From Ruegeria sp. (GTDB lineage Bacteria > Pseudomonadota > Alphaproteobacteria > Rhodobacterales > Rhodobacteraceae), in contig NZ_JALCBM010000002.1 in the NCBI RefSeq assembly GCF_028066395.1, forward strand, positions 59,421 through 97,911: 38,491 nucleotides of DNA, written 5' to 3'. The notes under the pieces were generated by a model, which was given only the letters and a program-made list of their open reading frames with translations, was not told where the DNA came from and did not search any database. Shown one piece after another: positions 18,218 to 26,609 of this stretch; within the stretch, counting starts at the first letter, position 1, and each line of letters starts with the position of its first letter. A program made the translations under genes and the position numbers.

Positions 18218-18313
18218 AGCGCTTTGCGTTTTATCAGGAATATCTTCATCGGAATGCGCGTTCGACCGAAGGGAGAGGCAGCGTATTCCGATTCAAATCA
18301 AACGCAAAGCGCT
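18218..18313. repeat. Nested inverted repeat, possible long hairpin
   Basis: Outer arms AGCGCTTTGCGTTT (18218-18231) and AAACGCAAAGCGCT (18300-18313) are perfectly complementary over 14 bp. Inside, ATCGGAATGCGC (18248-18259) and GCGTATTCCGAT (18281-18292) pair at 11 of 12 positions, leaving a 21-nt apical loop. The right arm ends 8 nt past the YihY-family stop. No target-site duplication or ORF is visible. It may be a terminator, a small RNA or a MITE-like relic. Confidence 0.8.
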
Positions 18314-18321
18314 CTTGAGGC

Positions 18322-19185
18322 CTAACCCGCCGCCTGTTGCGCGTTGCGCAAGTCGATCAGCGCGCCATTATACTCCGCCCCAAGGATCAAGATGGCCGCG
18401 CAGAGATACAGAAAAATCAGCGCCGCCATCGCCCCCGCCAGACCCGCATAGGTGGCGCTGTATGTGGCGAATTGGGCGATATAGATCGAGAACCCCCACC
18501 CTCCGGCCGCCCAAAGCGCGAGAGTCAGGATCACCCCCGGCAGGATCTGTCCCAGACTGTGCCGCCGTGTGGGCAGGATCAGATGCGCCAGCAGCACCGT
18601 GCCTGCTGGCACCGCCACCGTGAAGGTCCAGCGCAGCCGGTCGACCGACAGCCAGTCGCCCACATCCACGGCGGTTTTCTCAGAGACCAGCCGGGTATAA
18701 ACCGGCAGGACAACCTCGACCGCGGCGATGGCCAGAATGGCGGCACCGCCGACGATAACCAGCCCGAGACACAACAGCCGCGTCTTCCAGAACGGCCAAC
18801 CATCCTGGTCGTGATAGGCCTGCGTCATCGCCTTACGCACCGCAGCCACCCCGTTCGAGGCGAAATAGATCGCCAACAAACCGCCCAAGGTGATCACTCC
18901 GGTCCCTGCCCCGGCCAGTACCGCGCGCAGTTCGGAAACGATGGGCGCGGCCACATCCTGCGGCCAGGCGCCGAAGATCAGCTCGATCAACTCATCGGTG
19001 ACATAGCCCTGCGATAACGCCCCCGCCAGCGCGACGGTGAACAGCACGAAAGGGAACAGCGCCATCATCAGGGACATGGCGACATGGCTGCTCATGACGA
19101 AACCATCCTTGTTGTTGAACCGGCGCAGGGCCAGCCAGAAGGCGCGGAAAAACAGACCGGAAGAGGGAATCGCAGCTTGTGTCAT
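18322..19185 (-). CDS. YihY/UPF0761-family inner membrane protein
   Basis: This 287-residue protein belongs to the YihY family, formerly and wrongly called ribonuclease BN. It has six predicted membrane helices, with the typical N-terminal segment VMSSHVAMSLMMALFPFVLF, the GVITLGGLLAIYFASNGV segment, and the last helices LAGAMAALIFLYLCAAILILGAE. Its function is unknown; transport is often guessed. It is divergent from the AI-2E-family permease with 144 nt between starts. The gene ends 8 nt before the long inverted repeat, which may be its terminator. Confidence 0.87.
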   Translation of the reverse strand: MTQAAIPSSGLFFRAFWLALRRFNNKDGFVMSSHVAMSLMMALFPFVLFTVALAGALSQGYVTDELIELIFGAWPQDVAAPIVSELRAVLAGAGTGVITLGGLLAIYFASNGVAAVRKAMTQAYHDQDGWPFWKTRLLCLGLVIVGGAAILAIAAVEVVLPVYTRLVSEKTAVDVGDWLSVDRLRWTFTVAVPAGTVLLAHLILPTRRHSLGQILPGVILTLALWAAGGWGFSIYIAQFATYSATYAGLAGAMAALIFLYLCAAILILGAEYNGALIDLRNAQQAAG

Positions 19186-19273
19186 ACCCCGAGCCTACCC
19201 CACGTTGCGTCGGGTCTGAACATGGCAATCCGGGGAAATTCCCGAAATCGGGCCGATAAACGCCTGAGCGGAT

Positions 19274-19316
19274 TGCATAAACCCGCGCGCCTGTGCAGGA
19301 TCATGGGGTTTATGCA
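19274..19316. repeat. Inverted repeat upstream of the AI-2E permease start
   Basis: TGCATAAACCC (19274-19284) and GGGTTTATGCA (19306-19316) are a perfect 11-bp inverted repeat with a 21-nt spacer, ending 13 nt before ATG 19330. As an mRNA hairpin it would lie next to the AAGG ribosome site; as DNA it could be an operator. Confidence 0.6.
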
Positions 19317-19329
19317 TCAAGGCCGTGAC

Positions 19330-20421
19330 ATGACCCCGGACAGTCCAGACAGCCCGCCCCGTTCCCGCCTGTCGCTGGCGGCGGTGCGCGATATCACCAT
19401 CGTGGCCACGCTGGTGGTGCTGGGGCTCTATGCGGGGGCGCGGTTCCTGATCCCGCTGACCATGGCACTGCTGGTCAATGTACTGATCATCGCGCTGGCC
19501 GACCGGGTGCGCGCGCTGACCCGGGCGCCGGTCTGGCTGGCCAATATCGCCGGGGTCACCGTGGTTCTGGCCGGGTTGTTCATGATCATGTACGTGCTGG
19601 GCAGTCAGGCCACGCAATTTGCCCGCTCGATCAACACCTATGAGAACCAGTTCGACACCGCCGTCAACCGCATCACCGGGCTGGTGGGCAATGACGTGAC
19701 CAGCTTTATCCGCGACAATCTGGTCAGCATCGACATGTCCTATGTCGCAAGGCTGCTGCTGGGCAGCGCCACATCCTTGCTGAACCAGTTCTTTCTGATC
19801 AGCCTCTACGTCGCCTTCCTGATGGCCGAGCGGCTGGCCTTTCGCAAGAAAATCCAGCTGGCAGCGGGCAATCCGCGATTGGGCGCCGATCTGGCTGCGG
19901 TGCTGGATGCGATTTCCTATAGCTTGCAGCGTTACGTGGGCGTCAAGACCTTCATCAGCCTGATCACCGCCACCATCAGCTATACGGTGTTCCGCGCATT
20001 GGGGCTGGAATATGCCGAGACATGGGCGGTTCTGACCTTTGCGCTGAACTTCATCCCCTCGATCGGGTCGATCATCGCGGTGGTGTTCCCGGCGATGATC
20101 GCGCTGGTGCAGTTTGAAAGCATCGGTCCGTTTCTGGTGATCGTCCTGGGTTGCGGCACCCTGCAATTCCTGATCGGCAACTTTCTGGACCCCGCCATGC
20201 TGGGCCGGTCGCTGAACATGTCGACCTTTCTGGTCATTCTGGCGCTGACCTTCTGGACCACCATCTGGGGTCTGATCGGCGCATTCCTGAGCGTGCCGCT
20301 GACCGTCTGCATCCTGATCATCTTCAGCCACATCCCCGCCCTGCGACCTGTCGCGATCCTGATGTCACTGGACGGTCGATTGGGCGAAGACAATACACGC
20401 CGGTCAACTCTGGCAGAGTGA
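19330..20421 (+). CDS. AI-2E family membrane permease
   Basis: This 363-residue protein belongs to the AI-2E transporter (TqsA/YdiK/PerM) family of inner-membrane permeases. Two pairs of N-terminal helices (residues about 20-90) precede an extracytoplasmic or cytoplasmic amphipathic stretch, then the conserved C-terminal helices with ALNFIPSIGSIIAVVFPAMIAL and IGNFLDPAMLGRSLNMSTFLVILALTFW. Members export varied small molecules or Na+; AI-2 export should not be assumed. ATG 19330 (MTPDSPDSP) has AAGG seven nucleotides upstream; ATG 19303 and 19312 are alternatives inside an inverted repeat. The 3' end overlaps the convergent Crp/Fnr gene by 18 nt. Confidence 0.88.
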   Translation: MTPDSPDSPPRSRLSLAAVRDITIVATLVVLGLYAGARFLIPLTMALLVNVLIIALADRVRALTRAPVWLANIAGVTVVLAGLFMIMYVLGSQATQFARSINTYENQFDTAVNRITGLVGNDVTSFIRDNLVSIDMSYVARLLLGSATSLLNQFFLISLYVAFLMAERLAFRKKIQLAAGNPRLGADLAAVLDAISYSLQRYVGVKTFISLITATISYTVFRALGLEYAETWAVLTFALNFIPSIGSIIAVVFPAMIALVQFESIGPFLVIVLGCGTLQFLIGNFLDPAMLGRSLNMSTFLVILALTFWTTIWGLIGAFLSVPLTVCILIIFSHIPALRPVAILMSLDGRLGEDNTRRSTLAE

Positions 20422-21084
20422 GATCAGCGCGCCCCGGTCTTTCAGCCGCAACCGGCCATAACCACCCTCGATCAGCCCCTGTTTGACCAGCCGTTGCAGC
20501 GACCGGTGCAGGGTCGGCATCGACACGGCGATCATCGCGGCCAGTTCCTCTTGCGAGACCTGAATCCAGCCGTCGGGGTCGGCGGCGACCTCCTCAAGAT
20601 GCAGCAGGCGCAGGACCAGCCGTTTCAAGGTGCCGGTCACCCCGAGATTGGCGATGATCCGCAGGGCCTTTTGCATGTTTTCATGGGACAAGGCGTAGAA
20701 ATCGCGCAGATAGTCCGGGTTGTCCTTCACCAGACGTTCAAGACGTGAACTGGGAAAGAACAGCGTCTCAGTCCGCTGGGTCGCAATCACGCTGATCAGC
20801 CGCCGGGTCGAGGCAAAAAGCGCCAGATCGCCAACCCAGAACCCGCCGCCTTCCTGATGCAGTGTGAAATTCTGACCATCATCAGCAGGCGCCGTGATCC
20901 GCACCCCACCGCTGAGCACGCCGTATATGCCATCCGCCGGATCACCCTGATGAAACAGGGCCGCGTCCGGCTCATAAATCTTGCTGACCCCGCAAGCCAG
21001 AAACGCCTTCTGAAACCCGGCATTTCGTGTGGCCAACCACCCCGAAAGCTCCAAGCTATCTGGATTATTAAATTTTTTTAGCAT
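20404..21084 (-). CDS. Crp/Fnr-family transcriptional regulator
   Basis: This 226-residue protein has an N-terminal cyclic-nucleotide-binding-like beta barrel (residues about 25-140), a long dimerisation helix, and a C-terminal winged HTH (QVSQEELAAMIAVSMPTLHRSLQRLVKQGLIEGGYGRLRL). It lacks the four clustered cysteines of Fnr, so it is not a 4Fe-4S oxygen sensor; the cAMP phosphate-binding motif is also not clear, so the ligand is unknown. ATG 21084 is preceded by an AT-rich stretch. It is divergent from the sulfatase gene with 195 nt between starts, so control of that row, and autoregulation, are plausible. It overlaps the AI-2E permease tail by 18 nt. Confidence 0.88.
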   Translation of the reverse strand: MLKKFNNPDSLELSGWLATRNAGFQKAFLACGVSKIYEPDAALFHQGDPADGIYGVLSGGVRITAPADDGQNFTLHQEGGGFWVGDLALFASTRRLISVIATQRTETLFFPSSRLERLVKDNPDYLRDFYALSHENMQKALRIIANLGVTGTLKRLVLRLLHLEEVAADPDGWIQVSQEELAAMIAVSMPTLHRSLQRLVKQGLIEGGYGRLRLKDRGALISLCQS

Positions 21085-21153
21085 CTATATATTTAAATTT
21101 CATCATGTGATAATTTTCGAATTGCTGCACTGGCATAGGTTAGCGCCATACGA

Positions 21154-21182
21154 TTCCCGTGCAATCTGAATTTCTACGGGAA
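21154..21182. promoter_or_regulatory. Candidate operator in the crp-like/sulfatase divergent region
   Basis: TTCCCGT (21154-21160) and ACGGGAA (21176-21182) form a perfect 7-bp inverted repeat with a 15-nt spacer, between the divergent Crp-like regulator and sulfatase. A second short palindrome-like ATCATGTGAT lies near 21101-21110. They do not match the standard CRP or FNR consensus, so the link is positional only. Confidence 0.35.
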
Positions 21183-21279
21183 ATCTATAGCTTAACGCCG
21201 GGCATTGAAATCATTTCAAACCGCGGATGCAGGTTCATTTTCCCCGGACATGTTTCGTCCATCAATTCAGGAGCATCTT

Positions 21280-22890
21280 ATGTTACCAACCTCACAGTTC
21301 CTAAAAAACTGGCGTACCCGGATGCGTCAGGCCGCCGTGGCCTCGATCACGGTTGTGCTGGCGATGCCCGCCTGGGCGCAGGATCAAAAGCCCAATATTC
21401 TGGTCATCTGGGGGGACGATATCGGGCAGTCCAATATCTCGGCCTATACGATGGGTCTGATGGGGTATCAGACGCCCAATATCGACCGGGTCGCCAAGGA
21501 AGGCATGATCTTCACCGATTATTATGGTGAGCAATCCTGCACCGCCGGGCGGTCGTCATACATCATGGGGCAATCAGTGTTCCGCACGGGCCTGTCCAAG
21601 GTGGGGCTGCCGGGGGCCGAGCTTGGCATGCAGACCGAAGACCCGACCATCGCGGGCCTGCTGAAGGACCACGGCTACATGACCGGTCAGTTCGGCAAGA
21701 ACCATCTGGGCGACAAGGATGAGCATCTGCCCACAAACCACGGGTTTGATGAGTTTTTCGGCAACCTCTACCACCTGAACGCCGAAGAGGAACCGGAAAA
21801 CGAAGATTATCCCGGTGACGCGGTTCTGGCAGACGGCCGCACCTTCCGCGAGGCCTATGGCCCGCGCGGCGTGATCAAGTCCAGCGCCGATGGCGAGATC
21901 GAAGACACCGGCCCTCTGACCCGCAAGCGCATGGAAACGGTGGATGAGGAAACCGTCGCCGCCGCCATCGACTTCATCAAGCGTGCCAATGAACAGGGTA
22001 AGCCATTCTATGTCTGGTGGAACGGCACGCGCATGCATTTCCGCACCCATGTGAAGGACGAGATGCGCGCACAAGCGAATGAGATCGCCGGTCGTGTGGC
22101 CGATGAATACTCCGCAGGCATGATCGAACATGACATGCATGTGGGTCAGCTGCTGGACCTGCTGGATGAGTTGGGCATCGCCGACAACACCATCGTTCAC
22201 TATTCTACCGACAACGGCCCGCATATGAACACCTGGCCGGATGCCGCCATGACGCCGTTCTGGAGCGAAAAGAACACCAATTGGGAAGGCGGCTGGCGCG
22301 TGCCCTCGATGGTGCGCTGGCCCGGTCAGATCGAACCCGGATCGGTCACCAATGAGATCGTGCATCACATGGACTGGCTGCCCACCTATCTGGCCGTCGC
22401 CGGGGATGCCGAGATCAAGGACAAGCTGAAGGCCGGATATAGCTCACCCGCCATGGGCCGCGACTACAAGGTGCATCTGGATGGCTATAACATCCTGCCG
22501 CTGCTGACCGGTGAGACCTCGGACAGCCCGCGCCGCGAGATCTTCTATTTCTCGGATGACGGCGACCTGACCGCTTTGCGCTTTGACGACTGGAAGCTGA
22601 TCTTCCTGGAGCAGAAAGCCTGGGGCACCCTGCGCGCCTGGATGGAACCGTGGACGGAACTGCGCATCCCGCTGATCATCAACCTGCGCCGCGACCCGTA
22701 TGAGCGCGCCTATCGGACCTCGAACACCTATTACGACTGGCTGCTGGACCGGGCCTATTTCCTGGTGCCTGCGCAGCAATATGTGGGTCAGTTCCTGTCC
22801 ACCTTCCAGGAGTTCCCGCCCCGGCAAGAGGCCGCCAGCTTCAATCTGGATCAGGTGATGGAGAAGCTGACGACGCCAACCAACAACTGA
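21280..22890 (+). CDS. Periplasmic arylsulfatase-type sulfatase
   Basis: This 536-residue type I sulfatase hydrolyses sulfate esters with a formylglycine residue. An N-terminal Sec signal peptide (RMRQAAVASITVVLAMPAWAQ, cut near residue 33) sends it to the periplasm. Metal-binding GDDIG has D46 and D47. The core motif CTAGR at residues 87-91 has the Cys (C87) converted to formylglycine. STDNGPH provides further metal ligands. The C-terminus (VGQFLSTFQEFPPRQEAASFNLDQVMEKL) matches the arylsulfatase subfamily. ATG 21280 has AGGAG upstream. No formylglycine-generating enzyme is in the window. A HAD phosphatase and a Cls-like gene follow. The natural substrate is unknown. Confidence 0.93.
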   Translation: MLPTSQFLKNWRTRMRQAAVASITVVLAMPAWAQDQKPNILVIWGDDIGQSNISAYTMGLMGYQTPNIDRVAKEGMIFTDYYGEQSCTAGRSSYIMGQSVFRTGLSKVGLPGAELGMQTEDPTIAGLLKDHGYMTGQFGKNHLGDKDEHLPTNHGFDEFFGNLYHLNAEEEPENEDYPGDAVLADGRTFREAYGPRGVIKSSADGEIEDTGPLTRKRMETVDEETVAAAIDFIKRANEQGKPFYVWWNGTRMHFRTHVKDEMRAQANEIAGRVADEYSAGMIEHDMHVGQLLDLLDELGIADNTIVHYSTDNGPHMNTWPDAAMTPFWSEKNTNWEGGWRVPSMVRWPGQIEPGSVTNEIVHHMDWLPTYLAVAGDAEIKDKLKAGYSSPAMGRDYKVHLDGYNILPLLTGETSDSPRREIFYFSDDGDLTALRFDDWKLIFLEQKAWGTLRAWMEPWTELRIPLIINLRRDPYERAYRTSNTYYDWLLDRAYFLVPAQQYVGQFLSTFQEFPPRQEAASFNLDQVMEKLTTPTNN

Positions 22891-22915
22891 CGCGTCAGAC
22901 ATGAAACAAAGCCCG

Positions 22916-22938
22916 GGGGCCGCTGCACAGGCGGCCCC
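22916..22938 (+). terminator. Hairpin between sulfatase and HAD genes
   Basis: GGGGCCGC (22916-22923) and GCGGCCCC (22931-22938) form a perfect 8-bp stem with a 7-nt loop, 25 nt after the sulfatase stop. No U tract follows, so it may be a leaky terminator or an mRNA-stabilising hairpin. Confidence 0.45.
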
Positions 22939-22965
22939 TGACGATTTGAACCGGAGCCTTTTGTC

Positions 22966-23931
22966 ATGAAATTCCCCTCACTGACCATCCTGTTGACCTG
23001 CCTTCCATTGATTTCATTCGCCGACCCGCTGCCCAGTTGGACAGATTCGACCTCCAAGAACCGGATCGTCGCCTTTGTCGAAACCGTCACCGACCCGACC
23101 CATGCCGACTATGTCACCCCGGCCGAGCGGATTGCCGTCTTTGACAATGACGGCACGCTCTGGGCCGAACAGCCGGTCTATTTCCAGTTCATCTTCGCCA
23201 TGGATCGCCTGCGCGAACTGGCCGAACAGGACCCATCGATCCTGACCTCCCCTGCCCTGAAAGCCGCCGTCGAGGGCGATATCGAGACCATCCTGCAAGG
23301 CGGCCATGATGCACTGATCGAAGTGGTGAATGCCTCACACACCGGCACCAGCGTCGAGGATTTCCAGACTGCCGTCGCCAACTGGCTGGATACTGCCCGG
23401 CACCCCGAGACCAACCTGCCCTATGACCGGATGACCTATCAGCCGATGGTCGAACTGCTGCGCTATCTGCGCGATGAGGGGTTCAAGACCTATATCGTCT
23501 CGGGCGGTGGGCTGCATTTCATGCGGGTCTTTGCCGAAGACGCTTATGGTATCCCGCCCGAGCAGGTGTTGGGCACCTATGGCGAGACGGCCTATGACAG
23601 CAGCACCGGCATCACCAAGACCACCGGCATCGCCTTTGTTGATGATAAAGAGGGCAAACCGGTCAATATCGAACGCACCATTGGTCGTCGCCCGATACTG
23701 GCAGGCGGCAATTCCGACGGTGATTTCGCCATGCTGGAATGGACCACGGCGGGTGATGGGCCTCGGCTGGGTGTGTTGGTGCATCACACAGATGGCGAGC
23801 GCGAGTGGGCCTATGACCGCGAAAGCCCGATTGGCCGGCTGGTCGACGGGCTGGATAAAGGCCCCGATATGGGTTGGGTCATTGTTGATATGGCAAATGA
23901 CTGGTCCCGCATCTACACTGGCGCGAACTGA
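22966..23931 (+). CDS. Secreted HAD-superfamily phosphatase
   Basis: This 321-residue HAD hydrolase has an N-terminal signal peptide (MKFPSLTILLTCLPLISFA), so it is likely periplasmic, unusual for the superfamily. Motif I is FDNDGTLW with nucleophile D60 and acid/base D62, motif II is the Ser in YIVSGGG, and motif IV is GGNSDGD. The helical cap lies between motifs I and II (about residues 70-160). It resembles SerB-like phosphatases, but the substrate is unknown. ATG 22966 has GGAG about ten nucleotides upstream. It follows the sulfatase after 75 nt with a hairpin and precedes the Cls-like gene by 23 nt. The row may scavenge sulfate and phosphate from organic esters, an inference. Confidence 0.86.
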   Translation: MKFPSLTILLTCLPLISFADPLPSWTDSTSKNRIVAFVETVTDPTHADYVTPAERIAVFDNDGTLWAEQPVYFQFIFAMDRLRELAEQDPSILTSPALKAAVEGDIETILQGGHDALIEVVNASHTGTSVEDFQTAVANWLDTARHPETNLPYDRMTYQPMVELLRYLRDEGFKTYIVSGGGLHFMRVFAEDAYGIPPEQVLGTYGETAYDSSTGITKTTGIAFVDDKEGKPVNIERTIGRRPILAGGNSDGDFAMLEWTTAGDGPRLGVLVHHTDGEREWAYDRESPIGRLVDGLDKGPDMGWVIVDMANDWSRIYTGAN

Positions 23932-23954
23932 CCTCATAGGAACTCAACGCCGCG

Positions 23955-25367
23955 ATGTGGACCCTGCTTGTTTCGCTTGCTGTCTTTGCGATCTATTGCG
24001 TCGCGGCGGTTCTGGCCCTGCGCGCGGCGCAAACCGCGCGCACGCCGCAGGGCGCGGTGGGCTGGGTGGTCTTCCTGCTGACCGCGCCGTTTTTTGGCGT
24101 GCCGCTCTATCTGTTTCTGGGCCACCACCGGTTTCGCGGCTACCGCATCGCCCGGCGTGAGAGTGAGCGGGTGGTCGAAGGCATCAAATCCTTCGCCGAT
24201 TTCTCGCAACCCGACCCGGAAACGATGCGCATCAACCCCCGCCCGTTCGAGGCGCTGGCCCATCTGCCCGTCTCACGCGGCAACGGTGCCCGGCTGCTGA
24301 TCGACGGCGAGGCCACGTTTAAAGCAATATTCGAGGCCATTGATGCCGCGCAGAACTATATCCTGATCCAGTTCTATATCGTCCGCGACGATGCGCTGGG
24401 CCGGGATTTGCGCGACCGGCTGCTGGCGGCGGTCGAACGCGGCGTGCATGTGCGATTCATGACCGACGCAGTGGGCAGCTATGGCCTGCCGACCGCCTAT
24501 CTGGAAAGCCTGCGCGCAGGCGGGGTGGATGTGGCCGACCCACGCCAGCAGCGAGGGCCGAATTTCCGCTTTCAGCTCAACTATCGCAATCACCGCAAAA
24601 CGGTGATCATCGATGGCGATACCGGGTTTATCGGCGGCCACAATGTGGGGGTCGAGTATCTGGGCCAAAACCCCCGCTTTGGCCGTTGGCGCGACACGCA
24701 TGTGCAGATGACTGGCCATATCGTCCGGCAATTGCAGTTGATCTTCATTGAAGACTGGCACTGGGCCCGCAGCGAGGATCTGATCGACCAGCTGGATTGG
24801 GCCGGCAGCGAATCCGATCAGGACATGAACGCGCTGCTGGTGGCCACCGGCCCCGGCGACGATACCGAAACCGGCGCGATGATGTTCTTTTCCGCTATCG
24901 CCGAGGCAAAGGAGCGTCTGTGGATCGCTTCACCCTATTTCGTGCCGGATATCGACATCATGGCCGCCCTGCAACACGCCGCCCTGCGCGGCGTCGATGT
25001 GCGCATTCTGGTGCCCGAGGTGATCGACCACCGCCTGCCCTGGCTAGCCGCCTTTGCCTATTTCGACGAAATCCGCGACTGTGGCGCGCGCGTCTTCCGC
25101 TATACCGACGGGTTCATGCATCAGAAGGTCATTCTGGTCGATGACACGCTGGCCGCCGTGGGCACCACCAATCTGGACAACCGCTCTTTCCGGCTGAATT
25201 TTGAGGCGATGGCTCTGTTCTTCGATCCCCGTGCGGCGCAGGCCGTGCAGGACATGCTGCAAACCGATTTCGAGGCCAGTTACGAGCTGACGCGCAGCCT
25301 GCAACAGCAATCCGCCTATATCCGCTATGGCGCGCCCATTGCGCGGCTGTTTGCGCCGATCCTTTAG
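23955..25367 (+). CDS. cls: Cardiolipin synthase (phospholipase D family)
   Basis: This 470-residue membrane enzyme condenses phospholipids to cardiolipin. Two N-terminal membrane helices (about residues 1-25 and 36-57, with the typical PLYLFLGHHRFRGYR) precede two PLD domains. The first HKD motif is NHRKTVIIDGDTGFIGGHN (His near 213), and the second is MHQKVILVDDTLAAVGTTNLDNRS (His near 389). Both HxK(x4)D sets are complete, so it should be active. ATG 23955 has AGGA upstream. It lies 23 nt after the HAD gene, likely in one transcript. Its tail overlaps the convergent K+-channel-like gene by 4 nt. Confidence 0.93.
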   Translation: MWTLLVSLAVFAIYCVAAVLALRAAQTARTPQGAVGWVVFLLTAPFFGVPLYLFLGHHRFRGYRIARRESERVVEGIKSFADFSQPDPETMRINPRPFEALAHLPVSRGNGARLLIDGEATFKAIFEAIDAAQNYILIQFYIVRDDALGRDLRDRLLAAVERGVHVRFMTDAVGSYGLPTAYLESLRAGGVDVADPRQQRGPNFRFQLNYRNHRKTVIIDGDTGFIGGHNVGVEYLGQNPRFGRWRDTHVQMTGHIVRQLQLIFIEDWHWARSEDLIDQLDWAGSESDQDMNALLVATGPGDDTETGAMMFFSAIAEAKERLWIASPYFVPDIDIMAALQHAALRGVDVRILVPEVIDHRLPWLAAFAYFDEIRDCGARVFRYTDGFMHQKVILVDDTLAAVGTTNLDNRSFRLNFEAMALFFDPRAAQAVQDMLQTDFEASYELTRSLQQQSAYIRYGAPIARLFAPIL

Positions 25368-25798
25368 GTCAGAAACCGCTCCTGAAACACGCGGGTCATC
25401 AGGGCCACCATGAATGCGGTCGACAGACCAAAAGCCAGCAATCCGGTGACCGAGGCGAAAGCGCCGAATATCCGCAACCCCTCGCCCAGAACGATATCGC
25501 CGTAGCCCAGCGTCGTGAATGTCACCAGCGAGAAATAGATCGCCGTGTTCCAGTCCGGCAGCACATCGCCCAGCACCCAAACGATGGCCCAGATCCAGAC
25601 CTGCACCGTATGCGTCAGGACGATGAACAGCAGCGCTATGGTGATCGGCCCGGCAGTGGTCATCGTCACGCTGCGATTTTCCCATTTCGCCATGAACCGG
25701 CGCACCACCATCACACACCATGTCAGCAATATGATCTCGATCAGAAAGCAGATGCCCAGATACAGGCTGCCCCATAAAATCTGCTGCAGCAAAGTCAT
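25364..25798 (-). CDS. Two-pore-helix K+ channel-like protein
   Basis: This 144-residue membrane protein carries an Ion_trans_2-type pore: an N-terminal hydrophobic helix, a second helix ITIALLFIVLTHTVQVWIWA, then the selectivity filter TTLGYGD at residues 95-101, followed by an inner helix. It lacks the cytosolic RCK/TrkA-N gating domain, so it is a minimal channel or a subunit. ATG 25798 is the natural start. It overlaps the cardiolipin synthase end by 4 nt and is divergent from the ABC module. K+ conduction is inferred from the filter. Confidence 0.85.
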   Translation of the reverse strand: MTLLQQILWGSLYLGICFLIEIILLTWCVMVVRRFMAKWENRSVTMTTAGPITIALLFIVLTHTVQVWIWAIVWVLGDVLPDWNTAIYFSLVTFTTLGYGDIVLGEGLRIFGAFASVTGLLAFGLSTAFMVALMTRVFQERFLT

Positions 25799-25961
25799 TT
25801 ACCGGACCCTTTGTCATCTGCTTCTGGCGTCTCTGGCAAGAATGGGGGTTTGCGCCGGAATGAACAACCCCACCTGCGGCGAATGGCTCCCTGCGGGTGG
25901 TCTGCACTGGACACCACAGGCGGGGGCTGCACATTGTGACAGGCACGACGCGAGGGTTTAC

Positions 25962-26609
25962 ATGCTTCTGACCATTGATCATGTCCGGAAATCCTATCCC
26001 GGCGGGCGACCTGTTCTGAGCGATGTCTCGCTGACACTGGATCAGGGTGAGACGCTGGCCCTGACCGGGGAAAGCGGCAGCGGCAAAAGCACCCTGCTGC
26101 ATCTGGCCGCCGCCTTGGACGGGTTCGATGGCGGAGAGATCACCTTGCGTGGCACCGCGCTGTCCACGCTCGACGACACGGGCCGGGCGGCGTTGCGGCG
26201 CGAAACCCTGTCGCTGGTGTTTCAGCAGTTCAACCTGATCCCCTCGCTGACCGTGGCGCAGAACCTGTCGATCCACGCCCGCCTTGCGGGGCGCGACGAT
26301 CCCGAATGGGTCGCCCATCTGGCCGAGCGTCTTGGTCTGGCCGATCTAATGGATCGCTTCCCCGAGCAGCTCTCGGGCGGGCAGCAGCAGCGCGTCGCGA
26401 TCGGACGCGCGATGGCGACACGGCCCGCGCTGTTGCTGGCGGATGAGCCGACGGGAAATCTGGACGAAACCGCCAGCGCCGTGGTGCTGGATCTGATGCT
26501 GTCTCTGGTCGCGGATACCGGCGCTGCGCTGCTGCTGGTGACCCATTCGCAGGACATCGCCGCGCGGCTGGACCGGCGGGCGCATCTGTCGGGCGGTCGG
26601 ATCGCATGA
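25962..26609 (+). CDS. LolD/MacB-type ABC transporter ATPase
   Basis: This 215-residue ABC ATPase is of the LolD/MacB group. Walker A is GESGSGKS at residues 36-43, the signature LSGGQQQRVAIGRAMA begins near 137, Walker B is LLLADEPTGNLDE, and the H-loop is LLLVTHS. ATG 25962 (MLLTIDHVRK) has GAGGG six nucleotides upstream; longer frames run into the divergent channel gene and are rejected. The stop overlaps the permease start (ATGA), so they are translationally coupled and probably form one transporter. With the AttH-like gene that follows it makes an att-like module of unknown substrate. Confidence 0.94.
   Translation: MLLTIDHVRKSYPGGRPVLSDVSLTLDQGETLALTGESGSGKSTLLHLAAALDGFDGGEITLRGTALSTLDDTGRAALRRETLSLVFQQFNLIPSLTVAQNLSIHARLAGRDDPEWVAHLAERLGLADLMDRFPEQLSGGQQQRVAIGRAMATRPALLLADEPTGNLDETASAVVLDLMLSLVADTGAALLLVTHSQDIAARLDRRAHLSGGRIA

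Noticed and set aside
19195-20331. 378-codon minus-strand frame opposite the AI-2E permease
   Set aside because: Shadow of a real membrane protein; composition is highly hydrophilic and repetitive in His/Gln/Asp.
20404-21084. Crp/Fnr gene as an oxygen-sensing Fnr
   Set aside because: Only two widely spaced cysteines are present, so it cannot bind the Fnr 4Fe-4S cluster.
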